Shown here piece after piece: positions 46,208 to 58,830 of a DNA stretch of 64,000 nucleotides. The notes below the pieces were generated by a model, which ran no database searches, was not told where the DNA came from, and worked only from the letters and a program-made list of their open reading frames with translations. This DNA comes from Vanessa cardui. Its lineage: Eukaryota > Arthropoda > Insecta > Lepidoptera > Nymphalidae. A program made the translations under genes and the position numbers. Location: contig NC_061130.1 of the NCBI RefSeq assembly GCF_905220365.1, positions 10,733,501 to 10,797,500 of the forward strand, written 5' to 3'. Within the stretch, counting starts at the first letter, position 1. Every line of letters starts with the position of its first letter.

Positions 46208-47640
46208 TTATCAAATATTTATAAATAGAAAGTATTAATAAGTTTATAACAACTCACGCCCGTAACCTTTGAAGTCATTTGGCCAATATATATTGTTATA
46301 TAATTATAGTAATAATTTATTGTTTACATTTTAAAATTATATTGAAATAAAAATATTGTTGTATAACTACGAATATCCATTAGATTTATTCGTTTGCCCT
46401 TCAGTTTTATAGACCAATAAATAAGTTCGATAGTGCTCAATTAAATTGTTAAAATAAAAAATCGATTAAATAACTCATTAGGTACGCAATTACGTATCAA
46501 TTTGAGCACCTTGCATGTTACGTGAAATTAATGATTGAAGTAGATTGAATGATTTGCAAACTAATAAAATATACTTCCACCTGTCATTCGTTAGTCGCGT
46601 TTTGAATATATTTGTTATTAAATGTTAATCAAATTTAATTCATAACGAAGGTTATATTATGTCACATTTTAATATGATTAATAACATTTATGTTTATCTT
46701 TAGCTTTATTATACTAAATAAAGATACGTTTACGTATAACCTTATTGAAGACCAAACATTTAAATAATATCTTGTAGTTTTCCAGCTAAAAAATTTTAAA
46801 GCTTTGGCTCTTTCTAATATATTTAATATGTTTATTGATGAAAAGTTAATGGCAATACGTTGTGTAGTATATGAAATATGTGCATTGTGGAATATCTAAG
46901 CGTACAGATGGTAAAAACCGTCTTTGTTTCATACCATGTATAGACATATATTATATGATATAAAAACTCCATATTAGTGTCCTTTAACATTATCCGAAAA
47001 CTTATAAATACCTGTTTTATTTGGTATTTTGCGATGAAACAATTTTTTTTTTAAGATTTATTTGTGATTAATCGCGATAATAATAAAAGAAACCGTATCT
47101 ACTAACCAAATTTTAAAATGAAACATTATTTTATACATATTATTATTGTTTAAAATCGCTTTCTGTTTGACAGAAGCCTGCGATAAACCTTCGCTAGGGT
47201 GTGAGATATCGCCTGTGTTTTGGAGAAGCCATTATTTACTTAAGCGAAAGGTTGCGATATTTATTAAGCATCACATCGTAAGCCAGTATGGTTAATACTC
47301 ACATTAAATAGATAAACAACCTCTGATAACAAACGGAGATCTAGAATATATAACTACATATATCTATATATACAGTCTATGCAAATAATGTTGCGAACGT
47401 CGGTATATATGCAGTATATAGTTGATTGTCAATTATATATAAGTAATTAATTAAATAAATAAAATATTATCAGAATTTAAATGAACCCAAGGCACCGCAA
47501 ATTGTTAGCGGGACGGTCTGACACGCAAACATCAGCGCACTGCGTTAGCCGGCGGTCAAGTCATTAAAGAAAGATAATGTCCAAATGAAATACGATAACT
47601 GAGAGAGGCAGCCCATTACAAGGTGCTAACAACCCGCATC
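46208..47640. other. No gene seen
   Basis: AT-rich. A GC-richer patch at about 47480-47570 (GGACGGTCTGACACGCAAAC and following) is unassigned. Confidence 0.45.
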
Positions 47641-47691
47641 TATATTAATATTATAAATGTGAAAGATACTCTGACTCGCTTTGTTACCACA
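47641..47691 (+). mobile_element. Helitron-like end fragment
   Basis: TCTATATTAATATTATAAAT, GTGAAAGATACTCTGACTCG. It matches the TC...TAATATTATAAATGCGAAAG start of the Helitron-like family and is truncated after about 50 bases. Confidence 0.5.
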
Positions 47692-47734
47692 CTACCGAGA
47701 TATTGAATTGATCGTAATAAAATATATATAAATG

Positions 47735-47924
47735 ACGACGTGGTCCGTGGTCGAGTAGTGTGCACCACTCCGACTCCGAGTTCTATTCCCGGCCGAGTCG
47801 ATATAGAAAAAGTTCCATAGTTTTCTATGTTGTCTTGGATCTAACTGTTTGTTGTACCGTCGTTGCTTTTGATTTGCCATTACACAAGTCATGTAGCTGC
47901 TCACATTGGGATAAGAGTAATGTA
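47735..47924 (+). mobile_element. SINE family D, tRNA-headed
   Basis: The head GTGGTCCGTGGTCGAGTAGT and the B-box-like GAGTTCTATTCCCGGCCGAG are spaced as in a tRNA-derived promoter. The body follows: AGTTCCATAGTTTTCTATGT, TGTTTGTTGTACCGTCGTTG, GATTTGCCATTACACAAGTC and ACATTGGGATAAGAGTAATG. This is a second SINE family, distinct from family A, and I recognise the body from lepidopteran genomes. A short segment in the head appears deleted. Confidence 0.7.
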
Positions 47925-48364
47925 CATTTTTTTTAATATAAAAAACTATTTTAACTATTTATATCTTAGACCAAGTCGCGGGCAATTTTAGAGATATTTT
48001 TAGAAAAGTCTGTGATGTTAATAACATTAGAACTTCAATGCATATTGATAAAATCAAGAATACATAAACAATGGTACGACATCGAAGGCGCAGACATACA
48101 TTATTATACGTAGCTGGTGCACTTAATGAGATGATCAGCGATAAATTACACTATTTTATTGAGTAGATAAACTTTGTTAAATCAAGATTTAGTGATTCCT
48201 AAATAAAATAAAATAGTCGATTTTAGTAAACTTTGGTAGTTGCAAGTTATATTTTAAGGTATAAATGTTAATAGAAAGTGAGATAGTCATTTCGTTTATT
48301 AATAATTTAACACTTTTAATAGCTCCTCTTTTATCAATAGAATCTATGTGTTAGTACATATACT

Positions 48365-48460
48365 AATAATATATACTAATAATCTAAATGCGAAAGGAAC
48401 TCTGTTTGTTTGTTGCTCTTTTACTAAATCGATTACTCTTTTTTATTCCTCTAAGCTGAT
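48365..48460 (+). mobile_element. Helitron-like end fragment
   Basis: ATACTAATAATCTAAATGCG, AAAGGAACTCTGTTTGTTTG and ACTAAATCGATTACTC resemble the start of the same Helitron-like family as 14279. Confidence 0.4.
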
Positions 48461-51400
48461 TATTCACTCCTGGGCTAATCTTAACTATCCAGCCTCCTTA
48501 TGCTGGACATGTATTCGGCGTCCTTTTATATGACCAGAGTCGGACTGGGAAGGTTCAAGACAAAAATTGACACCCTGGGCTCTCGTCCCATCGCACCCCT
48601 TGCTAACGCCATCACAGACTTACTCCTCTGAATGCGATATTTTCATATATTTTGACACTACAACAGTATATTGTATAATTTTCATAAAATCTGATTCGTA
48701 CAAACCCTTTTTGGTATGTTTTACATTCTCAGATGAGCCAAACAACTATCCAGAAGATATTATTACAGGAGGCAAGTGTGTGTAAGGTTAGTACCTTACT
48801 CCACAGCGCTTTTCTACTGGTAGGTATTGATTAAAAAGCAACTCTAATTTAGAACACTAACTAATAATGCTCAGCCATAAGGACATTGCACATTAAGATG
48901 AGAATGTTCAGGAGTAGTTCCAGGCGTAGTCGTACGTGGCTAATTCACGTGTTTCACCGAGGTCCAATGTTGTCTTAACTTATTAACACATGTGATATGA
49001 ACCCAAAATATAGGAAGGAATACGTTTTAGTTAGATTTGCAAAACTGTAAGTTATTTAAAGAACAATTATTTTTTATAAAACCTTTTTTATTTTATCTAC
49101 TAGCTGTGAGCATTGGAGAATGTAAAAGAGTAAAATCTTGCAACTGAGACTAACCCTACACTTTACCTCTATTGAAATACTCCAATAGAGACTCCAATAC
49201 TAAATACCTGAGGAGAACCAGCAATAGTAACTCAGCGGGTTGACATTTTGTTATTGTTGACACACATACATTCACCATAACAAAGAAATAGCCCAAATGC
49301 GACCGTTTAATTCCCAAGGTGTGCTAACCATAAACTACTTAATTTTTAGTAAGATTTAAGAGGCATTTTGAAACCCTTTCTGTTAAAATAGTATAGGTAC
49401 ATTGCAATATAAAAGAGTTACTGTTCGAGTCGCTTACATGACTGGAGTAATTCGTTAGTGTTTGTTCCTTGTACTTATGTATGAGCAATACATATATGTA
49501 TACAGAGACAGATAAGTTTGCTCACAAAATCATTAATATCTTTAAGGTCAAGAAATTTAGCTGATTCAACTGGATTTATCCATTCTCCATTGACAGGCAC
49601 ATCAGCTTTTTCCTTTTTTACGTATGTTGTATGCTACATTTTACAACTTTTTTTTACTCTTTAACAACTTTACAACTTTTTTTACAAGACAATTTTGGCT
49701 AAAATAATGTAATATCAGAGACAGTATTGTTTACATAATTAATGACGAAATGTTTTTAATCAGTAAACACTCATGTGTGTTTCCTGCAAGTACCTAAGTG
49801 CAAGTCATTTATGTACATGAGGATTAGACAAGGTCCGAGAATTGATCCTTGAGTCAATCACCCACACTCCACAAAATATTAAGAATTGAGGCCTGATTGA
49901 AGAATAATTTTATAAAAACATGTTTTGTACTCAAAAATCATACATTGTTGCACGTCGTAAATATTTTTATTAAAACGACTATTTACAAAATAATCACTTG
50001 CTTCGTCTCCCATAATAGTGGAACGTAGCAATATTGTTGACGATAGAAAAGTGTATTAATGAACGGTACCCAGACAGGTAGGTTGCATGCTGCTTTGTTT
50101 TTTTACGCTTTCAGTAATTTTCACCACAAATCATATTCACATGTAACTTATAAGACATGTTCAATATAGGATACTAAATCAAGTTGTTAAAGGAATTTTC
50201 AGGTTTATGATTATAAAAGTAAAACAAAATTATATTTTTAAAATTTTTATTATATTTTTATAAAGGTTTTATTGTAGGTATAGTGTCATTTGAAATATAT
50301 TTGAATACTAATTAGCTTTCCAATTAGATAATGTGTAGTAGGCGATTACGTATAACAAAAATACAATAGTAAGTTAAAAAAAATATGAATGCTGAGCATA
50401 AATTTACAAGTTTAAACAAATCTTAAAATTAACCTGTGTGTGCATACAGTAAGAATTAGTGAAGGTAATGAACGTAACTAAGTTTGGGTTATTAATTGTG
50501 CAATAACTAAAATAGGTAAATTAAAATTAATCTAAATTCAAACTATGTTAAGAGCTGCTAAACATAATGTAATGGTACTTTGTAGTTGCCTACACGGCAC
50601 GTTATATTCATATCTACTGAAATAATTTTAAGGGTTCATTTGAACTATTTGTTAACGTTATCTATGTAAAGATCTTTGCCAGAGACAATAGTAATCTTTT
50701 AAAATAAACAGAGCAAACACTCCATTCTCCTGTCATAGACAAAGACTTACTAAAACCGATACAGGTTCGTAAATAGAACCTACAATTCACACGACCTGAT
50801 AGACGATGCGAACTCTCTAAAATAATTTCCAGTCAATAACAGTCAAACAAAATTGGACTAAACAACAAGGAATTTGTACTTTGGGAGATGTGATATCATA
50901 GAGAATCGACTAGGTCCTCATCAAATGAATATTAAATACTTAATGAACATTGTATCAATAATATATAATATAAGCAATATAAAACGTAACATAATCGGAA
51001 ACACTAGACAATAATATAATTCTGCTAAATAACTGAAGTAATTCAGGTTCATCGCCAGAGTTGTAATGGATCAATTTGAACTCGCTGACATCATTGATTA
51101 GACGAACGATTCATTCGCAAGCCGATGAAGTCGACTAGAAACGGCTTCAATTTAATCTGAGGTCAATTCTTTACTGTCCACTACAAAGCTGACAACGAGG
51201 AATTGTCTAACAATATATTATTAATCGAATAGAATAAAAACTTCGCTAAATTTTGTACCGAAAATGTATCTAGCGTCGTAATAAAATGATATGCTTGCGA
51301 ACAGCGACACTTTGGTAAAGATCACAACTGCAGAAATGCTGCCCGCTCGTCCGTAAACAAAATCAACGAAATGTCCCATTCACCGAGTACCCACTACACA

Positions 51401-53239
51401 TTCTGCTATTGATCAGTGTTGGCCGCTCGTTCGGTAGTTCTGCGTTAAATCGATATCATATTAATAATAAATGTCACAACATCAAGCCAGTATAAAAAAC
51501 ACTAAGCCTACTAAAACTACTACCTGCGAAAACTCTTTTAAAGAGTAAACTTACAATCTATATTCGTAAATTAACACAACGCCCGCCGCTCGAGCAGCGA
51601 GCGAATATCAGGATCCGTATAAAATATAACATGTTTTTTTTGTCTCCTTAGTTTTATTACAATTTTCTGAAACAACCTTAGACACTACATCATGCTTTAC
51701 CAACATTACAAAATAGACAATACAACGCTCACTATCGTTATAAATCAATAGCTTTCTCAATATTTGAATTGTTACAAAACGTCACCTCTCTTATAATCAA
51801 CTGAATATCCTAAACGCTTATGTTTCTATGTTTTCATTCCAGCAATTCCTTTCGCATTGACTGCTCATTTATAAAAATATACATAGACATATTTAGTAAT
51901 TTTATGAATAATATCAATTTTAATGTTATATGTTAAATATTATATAATATTATAAAACGATTCTTATTTGTATTCCAAGCACTTAACCGTTACGCTTAAA
52001 ATTAATCAATTGGCGTTTTCTCTGAGCTTCTTATCCTAACCATCTTTATCAACTCTCCATATTCCAGAAAAATTGTAAGTAAACGAGAGATCATATCAAA
52101 ATACATATACGACACGACCACACCCATTGTTAATATTAAAGTATGTAGATAACCGGTATACCTACACTATAAATGAAGGGAAAATTTAATAACACGATTA
52201 AATATTCACTCATCCAAACATACATTTCTTATATTGAAAAATTATATTTAAGTAAGATGCTTTTAAAAGTCAAATTATATTGTTGAAATATCCGCGAAAA
52301 TAACAAGACTGGCTTCTATTTGTATAAATATAAACCGTAATTTATGTATTATATATCTGTTTCAATCGAGTTAAATAAAATAACTTTTAAAAAGCATCGA
52401 AACACACACGTAAGGTGAAGATAGCCTAGCCTAGACACGAATGACCTCGCCCCGTAAGTCTCGTATCAAGAAGAAATCTCAATATTCCGCAGTGCGAATA
52501 ATCATAACGACCTCCGCGACATCGGTCAAGACAACTTCTTAAATTCCAACGAACGGGCGGTCTTACACAATACCTATTATCGCTGTGATACACGTACGAG
52601 TTCAACACTCGTTTTCTCTTATAAAAATACTAAATCTAAGATTTCAGTAAAAAAACGTACATTACTTGATGTTTATTTTACGAATTTATACATTAATAGA
52701 AAAAATGTTATCACTAAATTACTTGTTACCTTTACGAAAGTACAAAAGATATTTATTATTACAAATTATGACACTCATACCCTGATGCACCCCGCGCATT
52801 ACGTAGTTAACGTTAGCCTAATTGCCACGCAATAACTTAATTATTATCTTTAACCAATTCGTAAGATTATCACCAATTAAATCCTTATTACCACAATTCC
52901 TTTTTTTTTTAATTTCATTTTTTACGACTGGATCACAATCTTAGTTATTTGGAGTGAATTATTATTTGACACCGTTCGGAGCAAACGCATTTTAACGAAA
53001 AATGAGGTATACGTTTTATTACATATTGTCAATTTGTGAGGATATCAAACTTCCTATTATTCGAAGTGTTACAGTGAATACAGAGTATAAAAGTCAGTAG
53101 CCAGATATAATTTTTAAGTATATTATCGTCTAGGCAGTCTTTCGGTTGTGCGTTTGCTCTCGGGATATCCCAGTAATGCTGTAATATCACTTTGCACACT
53201 CTCATCGCATTTCTTAGTTTGAGATAAAATTACCTTATG
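48461..53239. other. No gene; near-empty AT-rich stretch
   Basis: No exon or full repeat is recognised. Small items: an ACTAGCTGTGAGCATTGG scrap near 49098 (Helitron-like end), repeated TACAACTTTTTTT stretches at 49640-49690, and a GC-richer patch at 52430-52600 whose minus-strand frame is open for 60 codons but has no domain. Confidence 0.45.
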
Positions 53240-53281
53240 TTAAATAAAACTAATTATAACGGATGAATCGCGTATATTAAT

Positions 53282-53336
<55 letters not shown>

Positions 53337-53446
53337 TTTTTTTTAAACATCCCGACGTTTCGAGCACTTTGCAATGTTCGTGGTCACGGGTAGACTTAAA
53401 AATAATTAATATACGCGATTCATCCGTTATAATTAGTTTTATTTAA
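53240..53446. mobile_element. Fold-back element: 49-bp perfect inverted repeat around a 51-T run
   Basis: Arm 53240-53288 is the exact reverse complement of 53398-53446. Each arm contains AATTATAACGGATGAATCGC or its complement. The 109-bp interior starts with an uninterrupted run of T (about 53284-53334, 51 bases) and then holds CCCGACGTTTCGAGCACTTT and GTTCGTGGTCACGGG, itself bounded by CCCG/CGGG. The CGACGTTTCG-type core recalls a widespread lepidopteran repeat. Perfect arms imply recent origin. The exact T-run length is likely unreliable in an assembly. Confidence 0.85.
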
Positions 53447-53659
53447 ATGTGTAATAATCGCGAAAATTTAAGACTACCTTATGTTATTTAAAATGTATCA
53501 ATGTCGTCAAGTCGATACTACGTCACTCAAATTGATAAATGCGATGGAACGCGATGTTTAAGCCCTAAACTACAAAAGTTAATACAAAATGTCAATACAT
53601 ACAACTACATTAGTGTAGAAAACATCGAATATCAAAATATAATTACCACGTTGATTTGC

Positions 53660-53830
53660 ATCTTTCACTAACCAATAACAGCCGTATACTATAATCAGCC
53701 AATGCGTTGGAAAATTTTGAGCGTTTATTGCTGACGCCGGTTATCATTGGGTGCCTTGCTGGCAATATGGCGGACCAATGGAGCCTATAAATATTGCTTC
53801 GAGATCTGCAATTTACAAAAGTTGGATGAG
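53660..53830 (+). promoter_or_regulatory. CCAAT/TATA promoter-like block
   Basis: Three CCAAT motifs (ACCAATAACAG, AGCCAATGCG, GGACCAATGG) precede TATAAATA at 53786-53793. GGCAATATGGCGGACC lies just upstream. About 40 bases downstream an ATG opens a 22-codon frame starting MRIWLFCKTL, with GTAAAAC and GTAAAGG donor-like sites inside. The spacing of CCAAT, TATA and the expected start site is plausible for a real core promoter, but no good Inr and no downstream exon could be identified. Confidence 0.35.
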
Positions 53831-56800
53831 GATTTGGCTCTTCTGTAAAACTTTATCATGTAAAGGAATAACAGTTAAGTCTAATTTTTCGTAAAAGAGA
53901 ATCTCCATTGATCATATTTACGTCAAACATTATTTTTTTGCTGCTTTCTTTCAAATAGCTTACCTAGACTTAAACTTTTTACGAAGTTAAGCATGCGCGA
54001 CTATAGTCTTCTTACCTATCACATTTTTATGGGACTGTTTCGTTTGGAATTTTTGCCAAAATTAGAACATTTACGAATGCCAATTACGTTATAGGCAAGA
54101 ATAAACGTGAAGGGGCAGGGTTTTAAAGAGTGTGAATTGAATGATGATGATGAAGTCACTCTACGATTTTTATGTTACTTTCAAATAACTATGAGCACGC
54201 AAACGCGGCTCTATGACCAGAATGCACACGATTCATAACAAAACTCGTTCAAATCGATAGCGAAAGTTAGATTAGTAATGAAAATTAAACGCGATGACTT
54301 ATTTTATATATTATGACCACAAACACGCATCCCATTCGCTCATTATCGTTAAAGGAAATACTTATGACCCTAAATGAGAACTACCGTTGAAATAAGGTTC
54401 GATTAATCTAGGTTGAAAAGCAAGACACGAATCCTAGTTCGGCCCGCGTCGTGTCCTTGGTTATCTACTTATGGTGTGCTCCTACTATGTACTATACTAA
54501 TAGCATTTATAAAATACGAGACCAAATAAAATGTACATAAACTAATACGAGATATAGTTTTATAATAATTAACAATTTTTCGCTCCTAATTTACCAACGT
54601 AAAACGAAAATTTCTTTAAAATCATTATAACGGCTAGTCACTTTTGTGAGTAGAAACGTTCGTTTCATTTAGGATTTACAGAAGCTATTTCGTAAAGATT
54701 ATCTAGATCACTGTTACTTTTTTTATAGGTAATTGATTTACTTTATAAAATTTGCAAAAGTAACAAATTGTTTCTTTGTACTTTGAAGCAATTCACTAAA
54801 TTACACCATATTAAATTCAACATGAAGAAATTTGAATGTAATGTCTAAATAAATTGTTATTAATTACAAAAATTTAACAAATATGTGCAAATAAACTAAG
54901 AAGTTGGCAACGTTTGTGTTATTAATACATTTATTCAAACTGAACAAATAACTAAGTGACTAAAATATGAATAATCAAACACATACTACAGTTATGTTCA
55001 GTTGTATCCATTACGTAGGAAATGTCGAACTCTTATTTCACCCCTACCTATATCTATACAACCTTATGTTTCGTATTGCGTTCCTTCAATATCCTTTCCG
55101 TATTACATTTTAAAGGAGCTTTGGTAATGCCACTGTTAGAACCTTTTGATTAAGTGGGAATAAGATATATATTCGACATAGGAAAATTCTTAACGATATA
55201 AAGATTAAATTATTCATAGACAATTCAAGTTAAAAGGTTAAATAAGTTACTCTACAATTACGAACGAACTTTAAAAAGGGGTAAAATAATATTTTTTTAA
55301 TCAATAACAGAGGAAGATTTAAGATTTAGTAGGCAATCATTAAAATACGCTTTCCTTTACTTTTGTACTCTGCAACTAAAAGTACTAGTCGTATTTATGT
55401 ATTACATCTTAAATATAAAGGATAGCTTTCAAACGTATTTTTATTTAAGGAGCCTTCTGATCAATATACTTATAAAATTTTCTATTTTAGTATCTAGAGA
55501 GGTAATGTTACACTTTATAAAATATTTAAAAGATCCTTTGTGTTTTGGAGGACTTTAATAAACTCGTAAAAGTGGATATTAATTTTCAATATATCGTAAT
55601 TACTTTGAATTTGTACCGGAGAGAGGGGATGCTTGCTTCGCCTCATTATATTCCTTTCCTATGATAATACATCTACACTAGATGGCTCTGTATTGACTAT
55701 TAAACAATATGATTCTATAATTTGTGTCGCTTTCGCTAAATAACCGAAGTGTAATGTCATTTCACTTTTATTTGTACATGGCCACCATCAGATGATCTGG
55801 TTCTTTTTTTTTAATATTTTCCTAAATATACCAACAACAGCTCGTCATATTTTTTTTTAATTTTTCAAATATTTTTTATTGGGTACATACATTTATTTTA
55901 AATGTACATTAAACTTTTAAATATAATTCTATATTCGAACGAGCAAACTTCGATAAAATTAAAATTGATTAACATATGTTATGACATTACATTTCGGTGG
56001 ATTCGTTAAAATAATTAGGGTTTTTTTGATATTGTTGACATAATGTACTATCGATTAATGGCTAAACTAGAAATATGCAATAATATATCTCAATAAACAC
56101 TTTGTAAGCATCTGCGTGTAGAAAAACGGCAATATTTACAATACTATACTGTGCTACCATACTTTTCGATATATAATATTATATTCTCGACCTTAGAGTA
56201 ACTTTAAGCGAGAGGATACAAAAGTTAAAAAACGTTTAGAGAGGTATTATAAGAACAATCACACTCGACGAACTGGCTACTATGATCCTATTTAAAAAAA
56301 ATCCAAAAACAAAACTTCAAAGGATTTTTGGTAAAAAAAATCATAAATAGAATATATTTTAAGCCATTAGTAAACCAATGTTTTCTTCCAACTTGAAGTA
56401 TTTGGTCATATATTTGGTCCAATAGCTAGTATAAATTAGATAGAAAATTAATATCGTACTTGATAAAAATAACGAACGGAAAATAGTAAGCCAGTTCGCC
56501 GCCAATCAAACCGTGTCAGGTGACAAGAATGACGATTGATGAGGTGCAGTGATGCGGATGATGGCAAGATGAAGTTCGATAGGTGATGATCCTAAGGCTC
56601 TACTAACTACGCAACACGTATGAACAAACTCGTATTCAGTCCACGTACAAATATTTCAAAACCTAGTATACGTACTAAGTTATGAAACCGAAGCAATTAG
56701 TTTAGTAAAATATAAATGGCAGTTTTGATTTTTTTAGAATAATGCAAATATTTTCACCTATAAAAATTTTTCAAGTCTTCATAGAATTATTGCCTACTTA

Positions 56801-58235
56801 GTGAACATGGACCGTTCACGGATATCACGTTATCTATTTTTTTTTAAACAAGCCATTTTAAGTCGAGTGCTCACTTGCGAGCTGTAAGACCATTTATAAT
56901 CTGTAATTCATATCAAAAATGCATCATAGATGCTGACTCGCGTTTGTTTCTGATCGATCTGTCGTTGTATCGTGTGCGTAATCAATAGTAGTCAACATGA
57001 ATAACTAGAAGGTAATTTCGATTGCAATAAACTTCAGAGTGAAAATAGTACCTCTTATGTGTTTAAACCGTTAAGTGCATAAGCGTCAATCGCTGCGTTA
57101 GATGTTAGATGTAGTGTAGTCAAACACAGAGAATATTGAGTACCGTTGACAGAACAAATCGATGTTATTTTTTTATATATTTCAATTGTAGTTTTAAATT
57201 GTAAATTACTTACAGATCGCCAGTGAGCGTCCACCCTTAAGCGCCTACCTATCCGCACCACTTGGTCTCTATCCGCTATTTACTAAACACGCACTAGTAC
57301 TAGGAATTTTATCACTTTTAATCACTTTTGCGAGTAATAAGTATCAAATGTATCAAAAACTTACCTAAAACGTTAACGTTAAACATTAATGAGTAAATGT
57401 GCATCACTTATACGCTTATTCAATGTCCAAGCGCTATTCTTACAAATAAATAGACATTCATGATAATTATAAGAAAACCCCTAACCTAAACCTATAGACG
57501 TAGCCAATTTAATTTTCATCTCAATAACAAAAGTACCGCTCTTTTCGTATAAATAAATGCTTTCAGTGATAAGCGGATATTTTTATCTTACAAAATAATT
57601 TCTGTTCCATATACTGAGGTTCTTTCACTTGATATGGCACGATTCCAAAAAACTATATTTAAATAAAAAATATTTTTTTCCATAGAACTCCGCTGATCAC
57701 TGAATTTTTTAGAAAAAAAAAAACAAAACATATATAAATACATAGTCTTACAATGATAATGTAATATATATAGACAAGCTAATCATATTATTGGTGACAC
57801 AGCAATCACTTACAATTATATTCCTTTACCATTTTTAAGTGAAAATTATATTTGTAAGTAAATCAAAATGATATCGAAGGAAATAACCTAAAAAGGCATC
57901 TGCTCGCTTTTGCAGAATGCAATTGCCATTTGGTGGGAGAAAAGAAAAAATAGTCATAAATCTACGAAAATATTGTATAACACTTATTGTTAAGTTTAAA
58001 ATTTTGCTAAAATAAAACATAACTAATAAACTAAATTGAACTAAACAACACACCACTCAAACGCCCTATTAAATAGGGTTATTATATCAGTATCACTGAA
58101 ATTGAAAGTAATCGTAAAAGAAATCTATTTTTTGTATCCTTCAGAAGAAATACAACGAGTTTGATGTTCAATCGAAAACAAAAAAAAATGCAATTTCTGG
58201 CGTCACTAATCATTAATATTTTTGATAAAATCAAC
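53831..58235. other. No gene; downstream flank or long 3' UTR of headcase
   Basis: AT-rich. If the hdc transcript does not end near 58236, the first canonical AATAAA on the minus strand that I find is at 55897-55892, with another at 55880-55875, so a UTR of about 2.5 kb is possible. A strong donor-like GTAAGT on the minus strand lies at 57213-57208 after a GC-richer stretch (57215-57290), but no partner exon is recognised. Confidence 0.4.
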
Positions 58236-58422
58236 TTCTACCTATTTTAATTAACAAAGTGCAGAATAAAATTAAAATAAAATCAATAATATGATCTAAA
58301 CCGATACATAAAATTATTTTCAATAATACCAACTTAATTTTAACAAAAATTATTCCTAGCGCCTCAAGGAGGACACGTAAAAGTCCAAAATGTCATTACG
58401 TCCGAAGTCACACAAACACCAT
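58236..58422 (-). other. Proximal 3' UTR of headcase
   Basis: Sequence after the final UAA. ATTAAA, a common variant poly(A) signal, occurs on the minus strand at 58241-58236, about 180 nt past the stop. Composition drops abruptly from GC-rich coding to AT-rich at about 58420, supporting 58425-58423 as the true end of coding. Which poly(A) site is used cannot be decided here. Confidence 0.4.
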
Positions 58423-58830
58423 TTACGCGATTTGGTTAAGGTAGTCGATGAAGTCGTTGGAGAACAGTTGCAGGTTCGACGGCTCGGCAACGGGGATGCG
58501 GCGCGGGGCGCTGCACGTGCTCAGAGGTACCATCGGCCTCTCCACGGGCTTGGGCCGAAGTGTTGCCAGATATCGTTCCGCGAGTGACTCGCCGAGGCTT
58601 ATTGCGAGAGTTTCGGGGCTCAGACCGAGCAAGGACAACGAATCCGTTATGCTCGCCAAGGTCGGAGTGAGGAACTTAGCAGATTCATCGGTTGGTTCAG
58701 GCGCGCGTGATGCCATGCTTGTATTGACGACTGGGCGCAACGCAGGTGGGGAAGCCCGTCGCGAAGGAGACGGTGCAAGACCCCACGTTTCTGGGGGGGT
58801 GCCGGGGGAGGGCCCCGGCACCGCCGTTTG
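58423..58830 (-). CDS. hdc: headcase readthrough extension, 135 codons
   Basis: The extension runs in frame after the UAA: QTAVPGPSPGTPPETWG, then a Ser/Pro/Ala-rich middle (APSPSRRASPPALRP, AKFLTPTLASITDSLSLLGL), and a more hydrophobic end, LQLFSNDFIDYLNQIA, before the final UAA at 58425-58423. The GC content is visibly far above the flanks and falls off at the second stop, as expected of coding sequence. No known domain is recognised. Drosophila's readthrough portion is, as I recall, several hundred residues, so this one is much shorter. The opposite strand is also open over most of this interval, which is a side effect of the GC-rich codons. Confidence 0.75.
   Translation of the reverse strand, partial: QTAVPGPSPGTPPETWGLAPSPSRRASPPALRPVVNTSMASRAPEPTDESAKFLTPTLASITDSLSLLGLSPETLAISLGESLAERYLATLRPKPVERPMVPLSTCSAPRRIPVAEPSNLQLFSNDFIDYLNQIA

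Noticed and set aside
52426..52608. 60-codon minus-strand ORF in a GC-richer patch
   Set aside because: Arg/Cys-rich translation without a domain, and no conserved splice sites.
57208..57290. First exon of a minus-strand gene ending at GTAAGT
   Set aside because: A strong donor motif only. No partner acceptor or coding exon was recognised downstream.
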